In this document: piece after piece, positions 1 to 6,007 of the stretch
Layout: the number at the start of each line of letters is the position of its first letter
Numbering within the stretch: position 1 is the stretch's first letter
NCBI GenBank assembly: GCA_947068385.1
Contig: CAMTBF010000198.1
Coordinates: 1 to 6,890 of the forward strand
Reading direction: 5' to 3'
Length of the DNA: 6,890 bases
DNA from: an uncultured Lachnospiraceae bacterium
Lineage (GTDB): Bacteria > Bacillota > Clostridia > Lachnospirales > Lachnospiraceae
The notes under the pieces: generated by a model
What the model was told of the DNA's origin: nothing
The model's input: only the letters and a program-made list of their open reading frames with translations
Database searches by the model: none
Program-made: the position numbers and the translations under genes

Positions 1-69
1 ATCGTGGAGATGATTGAAAGCGCGATGGAAGACCATAAGGCTGTGGAGCGGCCCGGGGTGGAGCGATGA
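1..69 (+). CDS. C-terminal end of an unidentified protein (partial, cut by window edge)
   Basis: Frame 1 is open from the first base to a TGA at 67-69 and gives 22 residues, IVEMIESAMEDHKAVERPGV followed by ER. The tail is charged, and its first half looks helical. Its stop overlaps the start of the next gene in an ATGA arrangement, which is typical of translationally coupled genes in one operon. This overlap is the main reason to call it real, since 22 residues are too few to identify a family. No function can be assigned. Confidence 0.6.
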   Translation: MVEMIESAMEDHKAVERPGVER

Positions 70-749
70 ATACACAGATGATTTTGAACTATCTGAACGA
101 GCTGAGTGCCAACAACAATCGGGAATGGTACCACGCCCATAAGGCTGAGTACCAGGCGGCCAACGCGCAGTTTGAGGAACTGATACAGGCCCTGATTCTC
201 CAAATCGGGGAATTTGACGGCAGTATCCTCGGCCACGCCCCCAGGGAGCTGACCTTCAAGCTGGTTCGGGACACCAGATTCAGCCATGACAAGTCCCCCT
301 ACAACCCCGCGTTCCGGGCGCACATCTCCTCTATGGGAAAGCTGCCCATTCCGGTGGGCTATTATCTGATGCTCAAACCGGGCGTACAGTCCTTCCTGGG
401 CGGCGGCCTGTTCGCGGATATGTTCAAAGATGCCACTCGGATGGTGCGGGATTATATCTCGGAGCACGGCGGCGAGTGGGAGGCGGTCATTACCGACCCG
501 TCTTTTCTGGAATGCTTTACCGTGAACGGCTCTGCCCTGAAAAACGTCCCGGCTGGATACGAAAAGGAACATCCCCAAGCGGAATATCTGAAATATAAGA
601 GCTGGTATCTGGAATATCCGCTTCAGGACGAGGAGCTTGCGGACGGCAGGCTGTTCCTGTCCAAAGCCGTGGACATCTTCCGTCGGATGAAACCGTTCAA
701 TGATTATTTGAATAGGGCGCTTGTGGGGTTCAAGATGCCGGAGAGATGA
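66..749 (+). CDS. DUF2461 / TIGR02453 family protein
   Basis: A complete 227-residue protein, the usual length for the DUF2461 (TIGR02453) family. Recognised signatures are RDTRFSHDKSPYN at residues 68-80, matching the conserved 'DTRFSKDKSPYK' element, the glycine-rich LGGGLF at 111-116, and the segment NVPAGYEKEHPQAEYLKYKS at about 160-179. The N-terminus has the family's 'L..L..NNNREWY..HK..Y' pattern (residues 10-29). There is no signal peptide or membrane segment, so it should be cytosolic. The biochemical function of the family is unknown. The ATG at 66 overlaps the upstream stop (ATGA), with GGAG only two bases before it, so translation is probably coupled to the preceding gene. Its own stop overlaps another ATG at 746. 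The family call is firm; any role is not. Confidence 0.93.
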   Translation: MNTQMILNYLNELSANNNREWYHAHKAEYQAANAQFEELIQALILQIGEFDGSILGHAPRELTFKLVRDTRFSHDKSPYNPAFRAHISSMGKLPIPVGYYLMLKPGVQSFLGGGLFADMFKDATRMVRDYISEHGGEWEAVITDPSFLECFTVNGSALKNVPAGYEKEHPQAEYLKYKSWYLEYPLQDEELADGRLFLSKAVDIFRRMKPFNDYLNRALVGFKMPER

Positions 750-1020
750 AAAAGTGTCAGTCCGGTAGTGGCCCACATTCCGACAGACCGGGACTTCTCC
801 GTTCGATTAAGGTAGGCTCTATAAATATCCGGGATATCCCGGAGGAGGACGTGCTCTATGTGACCGGGCGCATGAAGAACGGGTGCAAGTTCCTGCTGGA
901 TCCCTCCTGGTGCAGGCATGAGGAGAGCCGAAGATCAATCTGGAATGGCATCGGGGCACGGTGGAAGCTATGGTAAAATGCTATGAATCCATCGCCTCCG
1001 GCAGCCCTGTCTTTATCTGA
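746..1020 (+). pseudogene. Decayed gene remnant with apparent frameshifts
   Basis: The ATG at 746 overlaps the DUF2461 stop (ATGA), as expected for a third operon gene. The 76-residue reading from it does not look like one intact protein. Protein-like stretches occur in three frames in turn. Frame 3 at about 750-815 reads SPVVAHIPTDRDFSVRLR and then a stop. Frame 2 at about 820-915 reads SINIRDIPEEDVLYVTGRMK and continues NGCKFLLDPSW. Frame 1 at 922-1020 reads PKINLEWHRGTVEAMVKCYE and SIASGSPVFI and then TGA. The frame-1 end sits 25 bases before a strong terminator, where a gene end is expected. I infer a gene broken by at least two indels, or internally deleted. I do not recognise the family. 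The alternative is a real 76-residue gene ending at 976. Confidence 0.5.
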
Positions 1021-1039
1021 GACAGGAATGCGGTTCTGA

Positions 1040-1099
1040 AAAAAATCCCACAGGAAGCAATGTCTTGCCGACAGTTTGCTTTCCTGTGGGATATTTTTT
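1040..1099. terminator. Bidirectional intrinsic terminator between convergent operons
   Basis: An 11-bp perfect stem pairs TCCCACAGGAA (1046-1056) with TTCCTGTGGGA (1081-1091). GCAA (1057-1060) can add four pairs with TTGC (1076-1079) across a one-base bulge. An A run (1039-1045) lies before the stem and a T run (1094-1099) after it, so the transcript from either strand ends in a U tract after a GC-containing hairpin. It sits exactly between the convergent + and - strand genes. The T run on the right overlaps the telA stop codon (1098-1100), so the telA message terminates immediately after its coding end. Confidence 0.9.
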
Positions 1100-2255
1100 A
1101 CATCTGCCTGGAAGCCTGGCTGACGGACAGCAGCTTCTGGCGCATCTCGTTCTCGATCCTGCCCAGCTCCGCCTCCGCGCTCTTCCGCTTGGCCCGGCCG
1201 TCCTCCTGGATCTTCATCACCTCGTCCAAGGTGCTGATCAGGGTCTGGTTGGTGGCGGTGAGGGTCTCGATGTCCACGATGCCCCGCTGGGTCTCCTTGG
1301 CGGTCTCTATGGTGGCAATCTTCAGGGTCTCGGCGTTCTTCTTCAACAGCGCGTTGGTCATGTCCGTCACCTCCCGCTGGGCCTTGGCGGCCTCGGTGGA
1401 GTGGCTTAAGCCTATGGCGATCACCATCTGGCTCTTCCACAGGGGGATGGTGTTCACCAGCGTGGACTGTATCTTCTCCGACATGGCGGCGTCATTGCTC
1501 TGGATCAGGCGGATTTGGGGCGCCATCTGCATGGAGATGGTCCTGGTCAGCTCCAGGTCGTAGATCTTCTTCTCGAAGCGCTCGCACATGGCGGCGAAAT
1601 CGTTGGCGGCCTGGGTGTCCTCGGGGAGGCCGCTCTGCTCCGCCTTGGCCAGGAGAGCGGGGAGCTCCACCGTCCGGGCCTGCTCCAGCTTCTTCTTCCC
1701 GGCCAGGATGTACATGGACAGCTCCTTGAAGTAGTTCAGGTTCAGCTCGTACATCTTGTCCAGCATGGCGGCGTCCTTCAGCAGGGTCACCTGATGGTCC
1801 TCCATCACCCGGCAGATCTTGTTAATATTGCCCTCCGCCTTATCGTACTTTATCTTCAGGTTCTCCAGCTTGTTGGAGCCCTTCTTGAAGAAGCCCAGGA
1901 ATCCCTTCTCCTCTTCCTCATTGTTGAAATCCTTCAGCTCGGTGACCACGTCCGCCAGCATCTGGCCGATCTCGCCCATGTCCTTGGTGCGCACATTGTT
2001 CAGGGCGCCCTCGGAGAAGTCCGCAATCTTCTTCTGGCTGCCGGCGCCGTACTGCAGCACCATCTGGGTATTCGAAATGTCGATCTGGGCGGCAAAGTCG
2101 TCCACCATCTTCTGCTCCGCAGGGGTCAGCACCGCCTCGGGTATCTTTTGCGTGGCCTCGGCCGCCGCAGGCACTTCAGGGGCCTCCGGCTGGGAAAAGG
2201 GCTCGAAGGTCAAGGTGGGGCCCTGGCTCAGCATTTCGTCTAAATCATTGCTCAT
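1098..2255 (-). CDS. telA: TelA family protein (toxic anion resistance, YaaN-like)
   Basis: A 385-residue protein with the features and length of the TelA family (PF05816), named for tellurite resistance and including B. subtilis YaaN. Signatures are QMAPQIRLIQSND at residues 243-255 and NTIPLWKSQMVIAIG at 268-282. The remainder is strongly helical with long coiled-coil-prone stretches (about 130-240 and 285-375). Residues 15-45 are a proline/glutamate/alanine-rich, probably disordered N-terminus. An acidic run (113-116) precedes the hydrophobic-basic patch KGFLGFFKKG (117-126). There is no membrane span, so it is a cytosolic or peripheral protein. Start: ATG at 2255 with GGAGGAG (2262-2268) six bases upstream. 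It follows the xpaC-like gene after 70 bases with no terminator, so both are probably cotranscribed. Family members are linked to tolerance of tellurite, cell-wall antibiotics or nisin, but the mechanism is unknown. The family call is firm; the actual stress is not shown. Confidence 0.93.
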   Translation of the reverse strand: MSNDLDEMLSQGPTLTFEPFSQPEAPEVPAAAEATQKIPEAVLTPAEQKMVDDFAAQIDISNTQMVLQYGAGSQKKIADFSEGALNNVRTKDMGEIGQMLADVVTELKDFNNEEEEKGFLGFFKKGSNKLENLKIKYDKAEGNINKICRVMEDHQVTLLKDAAMLDKMYELNLNYFKELSMYILAGKKKLEQARTVELPALLAKAEQSGLPEDTQAANDFAAMCERFEKKIYDLELTRTISMQMAPQIRLIQSNDAAMSEKIQSTLVNTIPLWKSQMVIAIGLSHSTEAAKAQREVTDMTNALLKKNAETLKIATIETAKETQRGIVDIETLTATNQTLISTLDEVMKIQEDGRAKRKSAEAELGRIENEMRQKLLSVSQASRQM

Positions 2256-2325
2256 TTTCGTCTCCTCCAGTCTTCCATTCTTCCATATTTATCAATCTGC
2301 GCTTCCTTTCAGGCTCCTTAGGGCA

Positions 2326-3687
2326 TCACTGGCTATCGTTTGCGGCAAAGGCCATCTCCTTCATCAGGCCCTCCCTGGCCAGCATGGACTTTAAGACCTG
2401 GGCGTCCGTGGTGGCATCGAACACGGCGTCCTGGAACAGGGTGTTGAGCAGCTCCCGGAACGCGGCGTTGATGGTGTCCAGGGTGTTCTCAATCTCGGCC
2501 TTGGCCTTTACGATGTCCGGCCCGGGAGAGCTCACCCGGTCGAATTCCTCATAGGATTCCACCAGCTTTAAGGTGGTGGGCAGATAATAGTTCATCAGCT
2601 TGTGCATCCGGGGCATCTGCTCGGGATGTGTCCGCACGCTTTCGAAGATGTCCTTCAACAGGTTCTCCAGGCAGAAGAGCTTGGAGGATATCACCTCGCC
2701 GGGAATCCTGTCGTTGAGGTTGCGGAGCTTGCGTATGTATTCCTGGCCCTCGCCTATCATGGTCTGCAGCTCGGATTCCTGCTCCCTGGAGACCTCCGGC
2801 GCGGGCTCCTGCCTCTGCTCGGGGGCCTTGTCCTCCAGCGCCTTCCTGTTCTCCGCATCCCTCAGCGTCCGGCCGCGCTCTGCCTCCAGGTACTGCCGGT
2901 ACACCACGTCGTTCAGCATGAAGCAGGTCTTCTGCTGGTCCAGATGCCCTTCGGGGAAGATGCCCAGGGCCAGCATCTTCTCCAGGTCTTTGACTACATA
3001 GCCCTCGCTCTTGCCTGTACCGGCGGCCAGCTTGGCGATCTCGCCGTACACTCTGTAATCGCATAGCTGGAGATAGCGCTGGGCCCGCTTCAGGCGTCTC
3101 TTCTGGCCGATGCCGAAACGGATCATGCCGTAGAAGCCTGCCAGGAACAGGAAGTTCACGATCCAGCCCCCCAGGGTGGTATCTCCTGCCAAAAAGGCGA
3201 ATATGCGGAAGAACGTCACCAGTCCGGTGATTCCTAAGCCGATGCCGCCGAATACCTGGTACAGCACGTTGGAGACGCTGCCTACCTTTTTCACCTTGAT
3301 GGCGGGGAGGGATTTGCGGGGCGGCGGGGACTGCACGGGCGCGTTGGCCTGATTCTGCATATGCTGCTGGCGCTTCTGCCAGTTCTGCATCAGCCGTTCC
3401 TGCCGCTGGCGCTCCCTCTCCATGGCCCGCTGCTGCCAGACGGGGATCTTGGGTGGGATGTAGGCATCGTTCTGCTCCTGGGCATGGGCCTCCTGGGGGC
3501 CATCATCGGAAGACCACTGCTTTGTAGTGCCGCCCGGGGGAACATGCTTCCCCGCCGCATTGATGGCATCCGCCACGGTCTGGGACACCAGGTCGTTGAG
3601 ATTCTTGAAATCCCCGCTCTGCAGGGCCTCGGACAGGGCGCTCTTTATCTGCTCCCCTGTGCCGTTCCAATTTCGACTATCGCTCAT
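2326..3687 (-). CDS. xpaC: XpaC-like membrane protein (5-bromo-4-chloroindolyl phosphate hydrolysis family)
   Basis: A 453-residue protein from the ATG at 3687. Order of parts: a short helical N-terminus; a Gln/Arg-rich, very basic segment (about 84-113); a proline-rich linker; two membrane segments (about 140-167 and 173-194); the basic stop-transfer KRRLKRAQR; a globular part with ALGIFPEGHLDQQKT (240-254); an acidic/proline linker; and a helical C-terminus with MNYYLPTTLKLVESYEEFD (365-383). The last two motifs and the telA neighbour fit the XpaC family (PF10112). The family name comes from an X-phosphate plate phenotype. No phosphatase motif is visible, so I would not call it an enzyme. 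Start choice: ATG 3687 has AAGAAGG (3696-3702) eight bases upstream and begins MSDSRNWNG. A GTG at 3720 with AGGAG (3727-3731) six bases upstream is an equally possible start, giving 464 residues. It is longer than many family members because of the basic N-terminal region. Confidence 0.87.
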   Translation of the reverse strand: MSDSRNWNGTGEQIKSALSEALQSGDFKNLNDLVSQTVADAINAAGKHVPPGGTTKQWSSDDGPQEAHAQEQNDAYIPPKIPVWQQRAMERERQRQERLMQNWQKRQQHMQNQANAPVQSPPPRKSLPAIKVKKVGSVSNVLYQVFGGIGLGITGLVTFFRIFAFLAGDTTLGGWIVNFLFLAGFYGMIRFGIGQKRRLKRAQRYLQLCDYRVYGEIAKLAAGTGKSEGYVVKDLEKMLALGIFPEGHLDQQKTCFMLNDVVYRQYLEAERGRTLRDAENRKALEDKAPEQRQEPAPEVSREQESELQTMIGEGQEYIRKLRNLNDRIPGEVISSKLFCLENLLKDIFESVRTHPEQMPRMHKLMNYYLPTTLKLVESYEEFDRVSSPGPDIVKAKAEIENTLDTINAAFRELLNTLFQDAVFDATTDAQVLKSMLAREGLMKEMAFAANDSQ

Positions 3688-3749
3688 ATGATGAACCTTC
3701 TTTGCTATCGTTTCTTCCACAGGAAACTCCTAGAATTTCTTCTCACACT

Positions 3750-3778
3750 ATTATGGCACAACTAGGCTTGTTCCGCAA
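3750..3778 (-). promoter_or_regulatory. Promoter for xpaC-telA
   Basis: On the - strand, TTGCGG (3773-3778) and CATAAT (3750-3755) are separated by exactly 17 bases, and a TGC before the -10 box makes it an extended -10. Transcription would start near 3743, leaving about 22 bases before the GTG at 3720 or about 55 before the ATG at 3687. It lies in the gap between the MATE gene and the xpaC-like gene, so the pair can be expressed apart from the exporter. No operator repeat is evident. Confidence 0.6.
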
Positions 3779-3789
3779 CAATTTTATCC

Positions 3790-5166
3790 TTAATTCTCTA
3801 TGAAGAGATCGTCCCTGGTGATGTTGTTGAGCCATTTGCCGCTGCGGTAATGCCGGATGACCCAGGGCCATTTCACGAACTCGTCGGTGCACAGCAGGAA
3901 ATACACCCAGAGCACCGGGAGCTTTAAGGCGAAGGCGGCCAAAAACCCCAGGGGGACCGCATAGCACCACATGTCGATGGTATCGCAGATGAAGCCGAAG
4001 CGGCTGTCGCCCCCCGCCCGGAAGACCCCGGCGATCAGGGTGGTGTTCACGGCGGCTCCCATGACATAGTAGGTGTTGATCAGCAGCATGTACTTCAGAT
4101 AGTGCATGGCGTTCTCCGTCAGAGTGGCATATTTCAGCACAAAGGGCGTGGCCCCCAGCACGATCAGGCCGCCTATGGCCCCGGTGAGGACCGTGAGCTT
4201 CATGAGCTTGCTGGCATCCGCCCTGGCCTCCTCCAGCTTGTTCTCCCCAATCACGTTCCCCAGCAGGATTCCCCCGGCGCTGGCCATGCCGAAGCACAGG
4301 ATGGTGCCGAAGTTGCGCACCACCACCACGAAGGAATTGGCGGCCACCGCGTCCGTGCCCATATGCCCCATGATGACCGAGTACATGGAGAAGGCCACGC
4401 TCCAGCTGATGTCGTTGCCCAAAGCCGGCAGGGAGAGCCTGACGAAGTCGGAGAACAGGAGCCTGTTCCTGGCGAAGAGATACCGGAAGTCCAGCTTGAT
4501 GTCCTTGCTTGCTGCCGACACCGCGAAGCAGGCCACCAGCTCGATCAGGCGGGAGGCGGAGGTGGCGATGGCCACGCCCATGGCCCCCAGCTTCGGCGCG
4601 CCGAAGAGGCCGAAGATGAACACGGCGTTCAGGACGATGTTCAGGGAGAAGGCCAGCACGTTCATGGCCGTGCTGACGGTGACCCTGCCGATGCTGCGCA
4701 GCACTGCCAGATAGACCTCGATGATGCCCCAGCACAGGTAGCTGACGCTCATGAAGCGCAGGTAGGAGGCCCCGATGGCGATCAGCTCGCCGTCATTGGT
4801 GAAAAGGCGCATCATGCCCTCCGGGAAAAAGAACGCCGCACCGGCGAAGAGCATGGCGAAGCCCAGGGAGAAGCGCAATGCGATGCCCTCCACCACCTGG
4901 ATGGCCTTCATGTCCCCCTTCCCATAATACTGGGCGCAGAGCATGGTGGCCCCGGTGCCCAGGCCGTAGAAGACCATGAACAGCACATTGGCGTACTGGG
5001 AGGCCAGGGACACGGCGGAGATGGAGGACTGGCCTACGTAATTGAGCATGACCACGTCGGCGGAGCTGACGGCGGCGCTTAAAAGGTTCTGGATGACGAT
5101 GGGCAGCACCAGCTTGAAAATCTGGCGGTAGAACACATCGTTCTTAAGTCGGTTCTTCTTTTGCAT
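3790..5166 (-). CDS. MATE family efflux transporter
   Basis: A 458-residue polytopic membrane protein with about twelve hydrophobic segments, the expected size for MATE exporters (PF01554, two repeats). These pumps expel drugs, toxins or metabolites using a Na+ or H+ gradient. Visible features are the opening helix with LPIVIQNLLSAAVSSADVVM (about 21-40), GLGTGATMLCAQYYGKGD (68-85), the second-repeat opening LSLPALGNDISWSVAFSMYS (about 244-263) and GVFRAGGDSRFGFICD (380-395). It looks complete. Start: ATG at 5166 has GGAG seven bases upstream. A TTG at 5193 would add nine residues (IKHEWRIV) but has no good ribosome site and lies almost at the predicted transcription start. It precedes xpaC-telA on the same strand with a 69- to 102-base gap and no clear terminator, so some read-through into them is possible. 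The substrate cannot be told from sequence. Confidence 0.93.
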   Translation of the reverse strand: MQKKNRLKNDVFYRQIFKLVLPIVIQNLLSAAVSSADVVMLNYVGQSSISAVSLASQYANVLFMVFYGLGTGATMLCAQYYGKGDMKAIQVVEGIALRFSLGFAMLFAGAAFFFPEGMMRLFTNDGELIAIGASYLRFMSVSYLCWGIIEVYLAVLRSIGRVTVSTAMNVLAFSLNIVLNAVFIFGLFGAPKLGAMGVAIATSASRLIELVACFAVSAASKDIKLDFRYLFARNRLLFSDFVRLSLPALGNDISWSVAFSMYSVIMGHMGTDAVAANSFVVVVRNFGTILCFGMASAGGILLGNVIGENKLEEARADASKLMKLTVLTGAIGGLIVLGATPFVLKYATLTENAMHYLKYMLLINTYYVMGAAVNTTLIAGVFRAGGDSRFGFICDTIDMWCYAVPLGFLAAFALKLPVLWVYFLLCTDEFVKWPWVIRHYRSGKWLNNITRDDLFIEN

Positions 5167-5202
5167 GACGATTCTCCATTCGTGCTTAATCAAATATGAC
5201 TT

Positions 5203-5231
5203 ATCTTATCACGATTGCAGGGGTAAATCAA
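5203..5231 (-). promoter_or_regulatory. Promoter for the MATE exporter gene
   Basis: On the - strand, TTGATT (5226-5231) and TAAGAT (5203-5208) are 17 bases apart, with TGA directly before the -10 box (extended -10). The predicted transcription start, near 5196, leaves a leader of about 30 bases before the ATG at 5166. This supports that start over the TTG at 5193. No regulator-binding palindrome overlaps it convincingly. Confidence 0.6.
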
Positions 5232-5288
5232 TGTGAAAACGCGATTCTATGGCCGATTCCATGCCGAAAGCCATGAAAGCTATAAGGT

Positions 5289-5327
5289 GGAGCGGCAGAC
5301 GGACAGCCGCCGGGAATCTGCCGCTCC
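5289..5327. repeat. Perfect 11-bp inverted repeat (stem-loop) upstream of the PF06541 gene
   Basis: GGAGCGGCAGA (5289-5299) is exactly complementary to TCTGCCGCTCC (5317-5327), with a 17-base GC-rich loop that can itself partly pair (CGG with CCG). No T run follows on either strand, so it is not an ordinary intrinsic terminator. It lies about 45 bases before the ATG at 5373. A TATAAG just before it (5281-5286) could be a -10 box, but no matching -35 is seen. It may be a 5' leader structure, a regulatory site or a dispersed extragenic repeat. Confidence 0.6.
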
Positions 5328-5372
5328 CGGTGGAATACATAGGGAGGCGCGGATCCGGGCATACTGGCTGGT

Positions 5373-5918
5373 ATGACGAGAAAAAAGGCGACTCACGAAT
5401 TTGACTATTATGTGCTGCTGTTCTTCGGGCTGGCCTTCATCGGCTGGCTCTGGGAGGTAGGGCTGTACCTTGCCACGGAGCATGCCTTCATCAACAGAGG
5501 GGTGTACCGGGGGCCCTACCTTCCGATATACGGGGCAGGGGGGCTGGCGCTGTGCCTTCTGCTGCGGCCCCTGCGGAGGAAGCCGGTGCGGGTGTTCCTC
5601 CTGTCCATGCTGGTCTGCTCCGGGCTGGAGTATTTCACCAGCTGGTTCCTGGAGCGGCTCTGGGGCATCCGCTGGTGGGATTACAGCGGGCATGCCCTCA
5701 ACCTGAACGGGAGGGTGTGCCTGCTGGGGGCGGCGGTCTTCGGCCTGGGCGGCACGGGGCTGGTCTGCTTGCTGCTGCCGCTGTATGAAAGGCTGTATCA
5801 GGGAATCGCGAAAAGATGGCGGATTGTGCTGTGCCTGCTTCTGCTTGCGGTGTTCATCGCAGATGCCACCTACTGCGCCGTGCGGCCCAATACGGGGCGG
5901 GGGATTTCCTGGAGCTGA
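5373..5918 (+). CDS. PF06541 (CmpB-like, 'putative ABC transporter permease') membrane protein
   Basis: A 181-residue integral membrane protein with four to five hydrophobic segments (about 13-35, 52-66, 73-92, 111-137, 149-170). Conserved PF06541 signatures are present in order: FIGWLWEVG (22-30), NRGVYRGPYLPIYGAGG (41-57), LEYFTSWFLERLWGIRWWDYS (85-105) and NLNGRVCL (110-117). The family is often labelled an ABC-transporter type permease, but no ATPase or binding-protein partner is nearby and its function is not established. Start: ATG at 5373 is the only normal start codon before an in-frame stop at 5340-5342. Its ribosome site is poor, since AGGGAGG (5341-5347) lies 25 bases away, which may mean weak translation or folding of the leader. 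It appears to be a single-gene unit, divergent from the MATE gene and convergent with the next gene. Confidence 0.88.
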   Translation: MTRKKATHEFDYYVLLFFGLAFIGWLWEVGLYLATEHAFINRGVYRGPYLPIYGAGGLALCLLLRPLRRKPVRVFLLSMLVCSGLEYFTSWFLERLWGIRWWDYSGHALNLNGRVCLLGAAVFGLGGTGLVCLLLPLYERLYQGIAKRWRIVLCLLLLAVFIADATYCAVRPNTGRGISWS

Positions 5919-5946
5919 GGGGTGCAGGCCCGCGGTAATCCCCTGC

Positions 5947-5970
5947 CTTTCCGGAACGCTATTCGGAAAG
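5947..5970. terminator. Possible weak hairpin terminator between convergent genes
   Basis: CTTTCCG (5947-5953) pairs with CGGAAAG (5964-5970) around a 10-base loop, in the 89-base gap between the convergent stops at 5918 and 6008. It is in the right place for transcript ends on both strands. However, the stem is only 7 bp and neither side carries a real T run; the + side is followed only by a mixed AT stretch. Termination here is an inference from position. Confidence 0.3.
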
Positions 5971-6007
5971 CGGTTAAACATTATTTGGGGGCTATGGGGT
6001 CGGCCTG

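Noticed and set aside
704..1440. - strand open frames opposite the DUF2461 gene end and the decayed gene
   Set aside because: They run through the terminator and over the telA 3' end in a wrong frame, with no ribosome site or recognisable protein pattern.
1515..2243. Long + strand open frame (242 codons) opposite telA
   Set aside because: It is an antisense shadow caused by GC-rich codon use. The translation is rich in L, H, G and V with no domain pattern, while the opposite strand encodes a clear TelA protein.
3767..3780. TTGTT-CCGC-AACAA hairpin as a MATE terminator
   Set aside because: The stem is 5 bp and AT-rich, the - strand lacks a following T run, and the element overlaps the -35 box of the xpaC promoter.
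3743..5082. Long open frames overlapping the MATE gene (330 codons on the - strand, 326 on the + strand)
   Set aside because: Both are rich in H, G, R, A and Q without hydrophobic patterning, which is typical of out-of-frame readings of a GC-rich gene. The MATE reading is unmistakable.
5161..5193. TTG at 5193 as the start of the MATE protein
   Set aside because: It has no ribosome site and lies within a few bases of the predicted transcription start. The ATG at 5166 has GGAG at seven bases.
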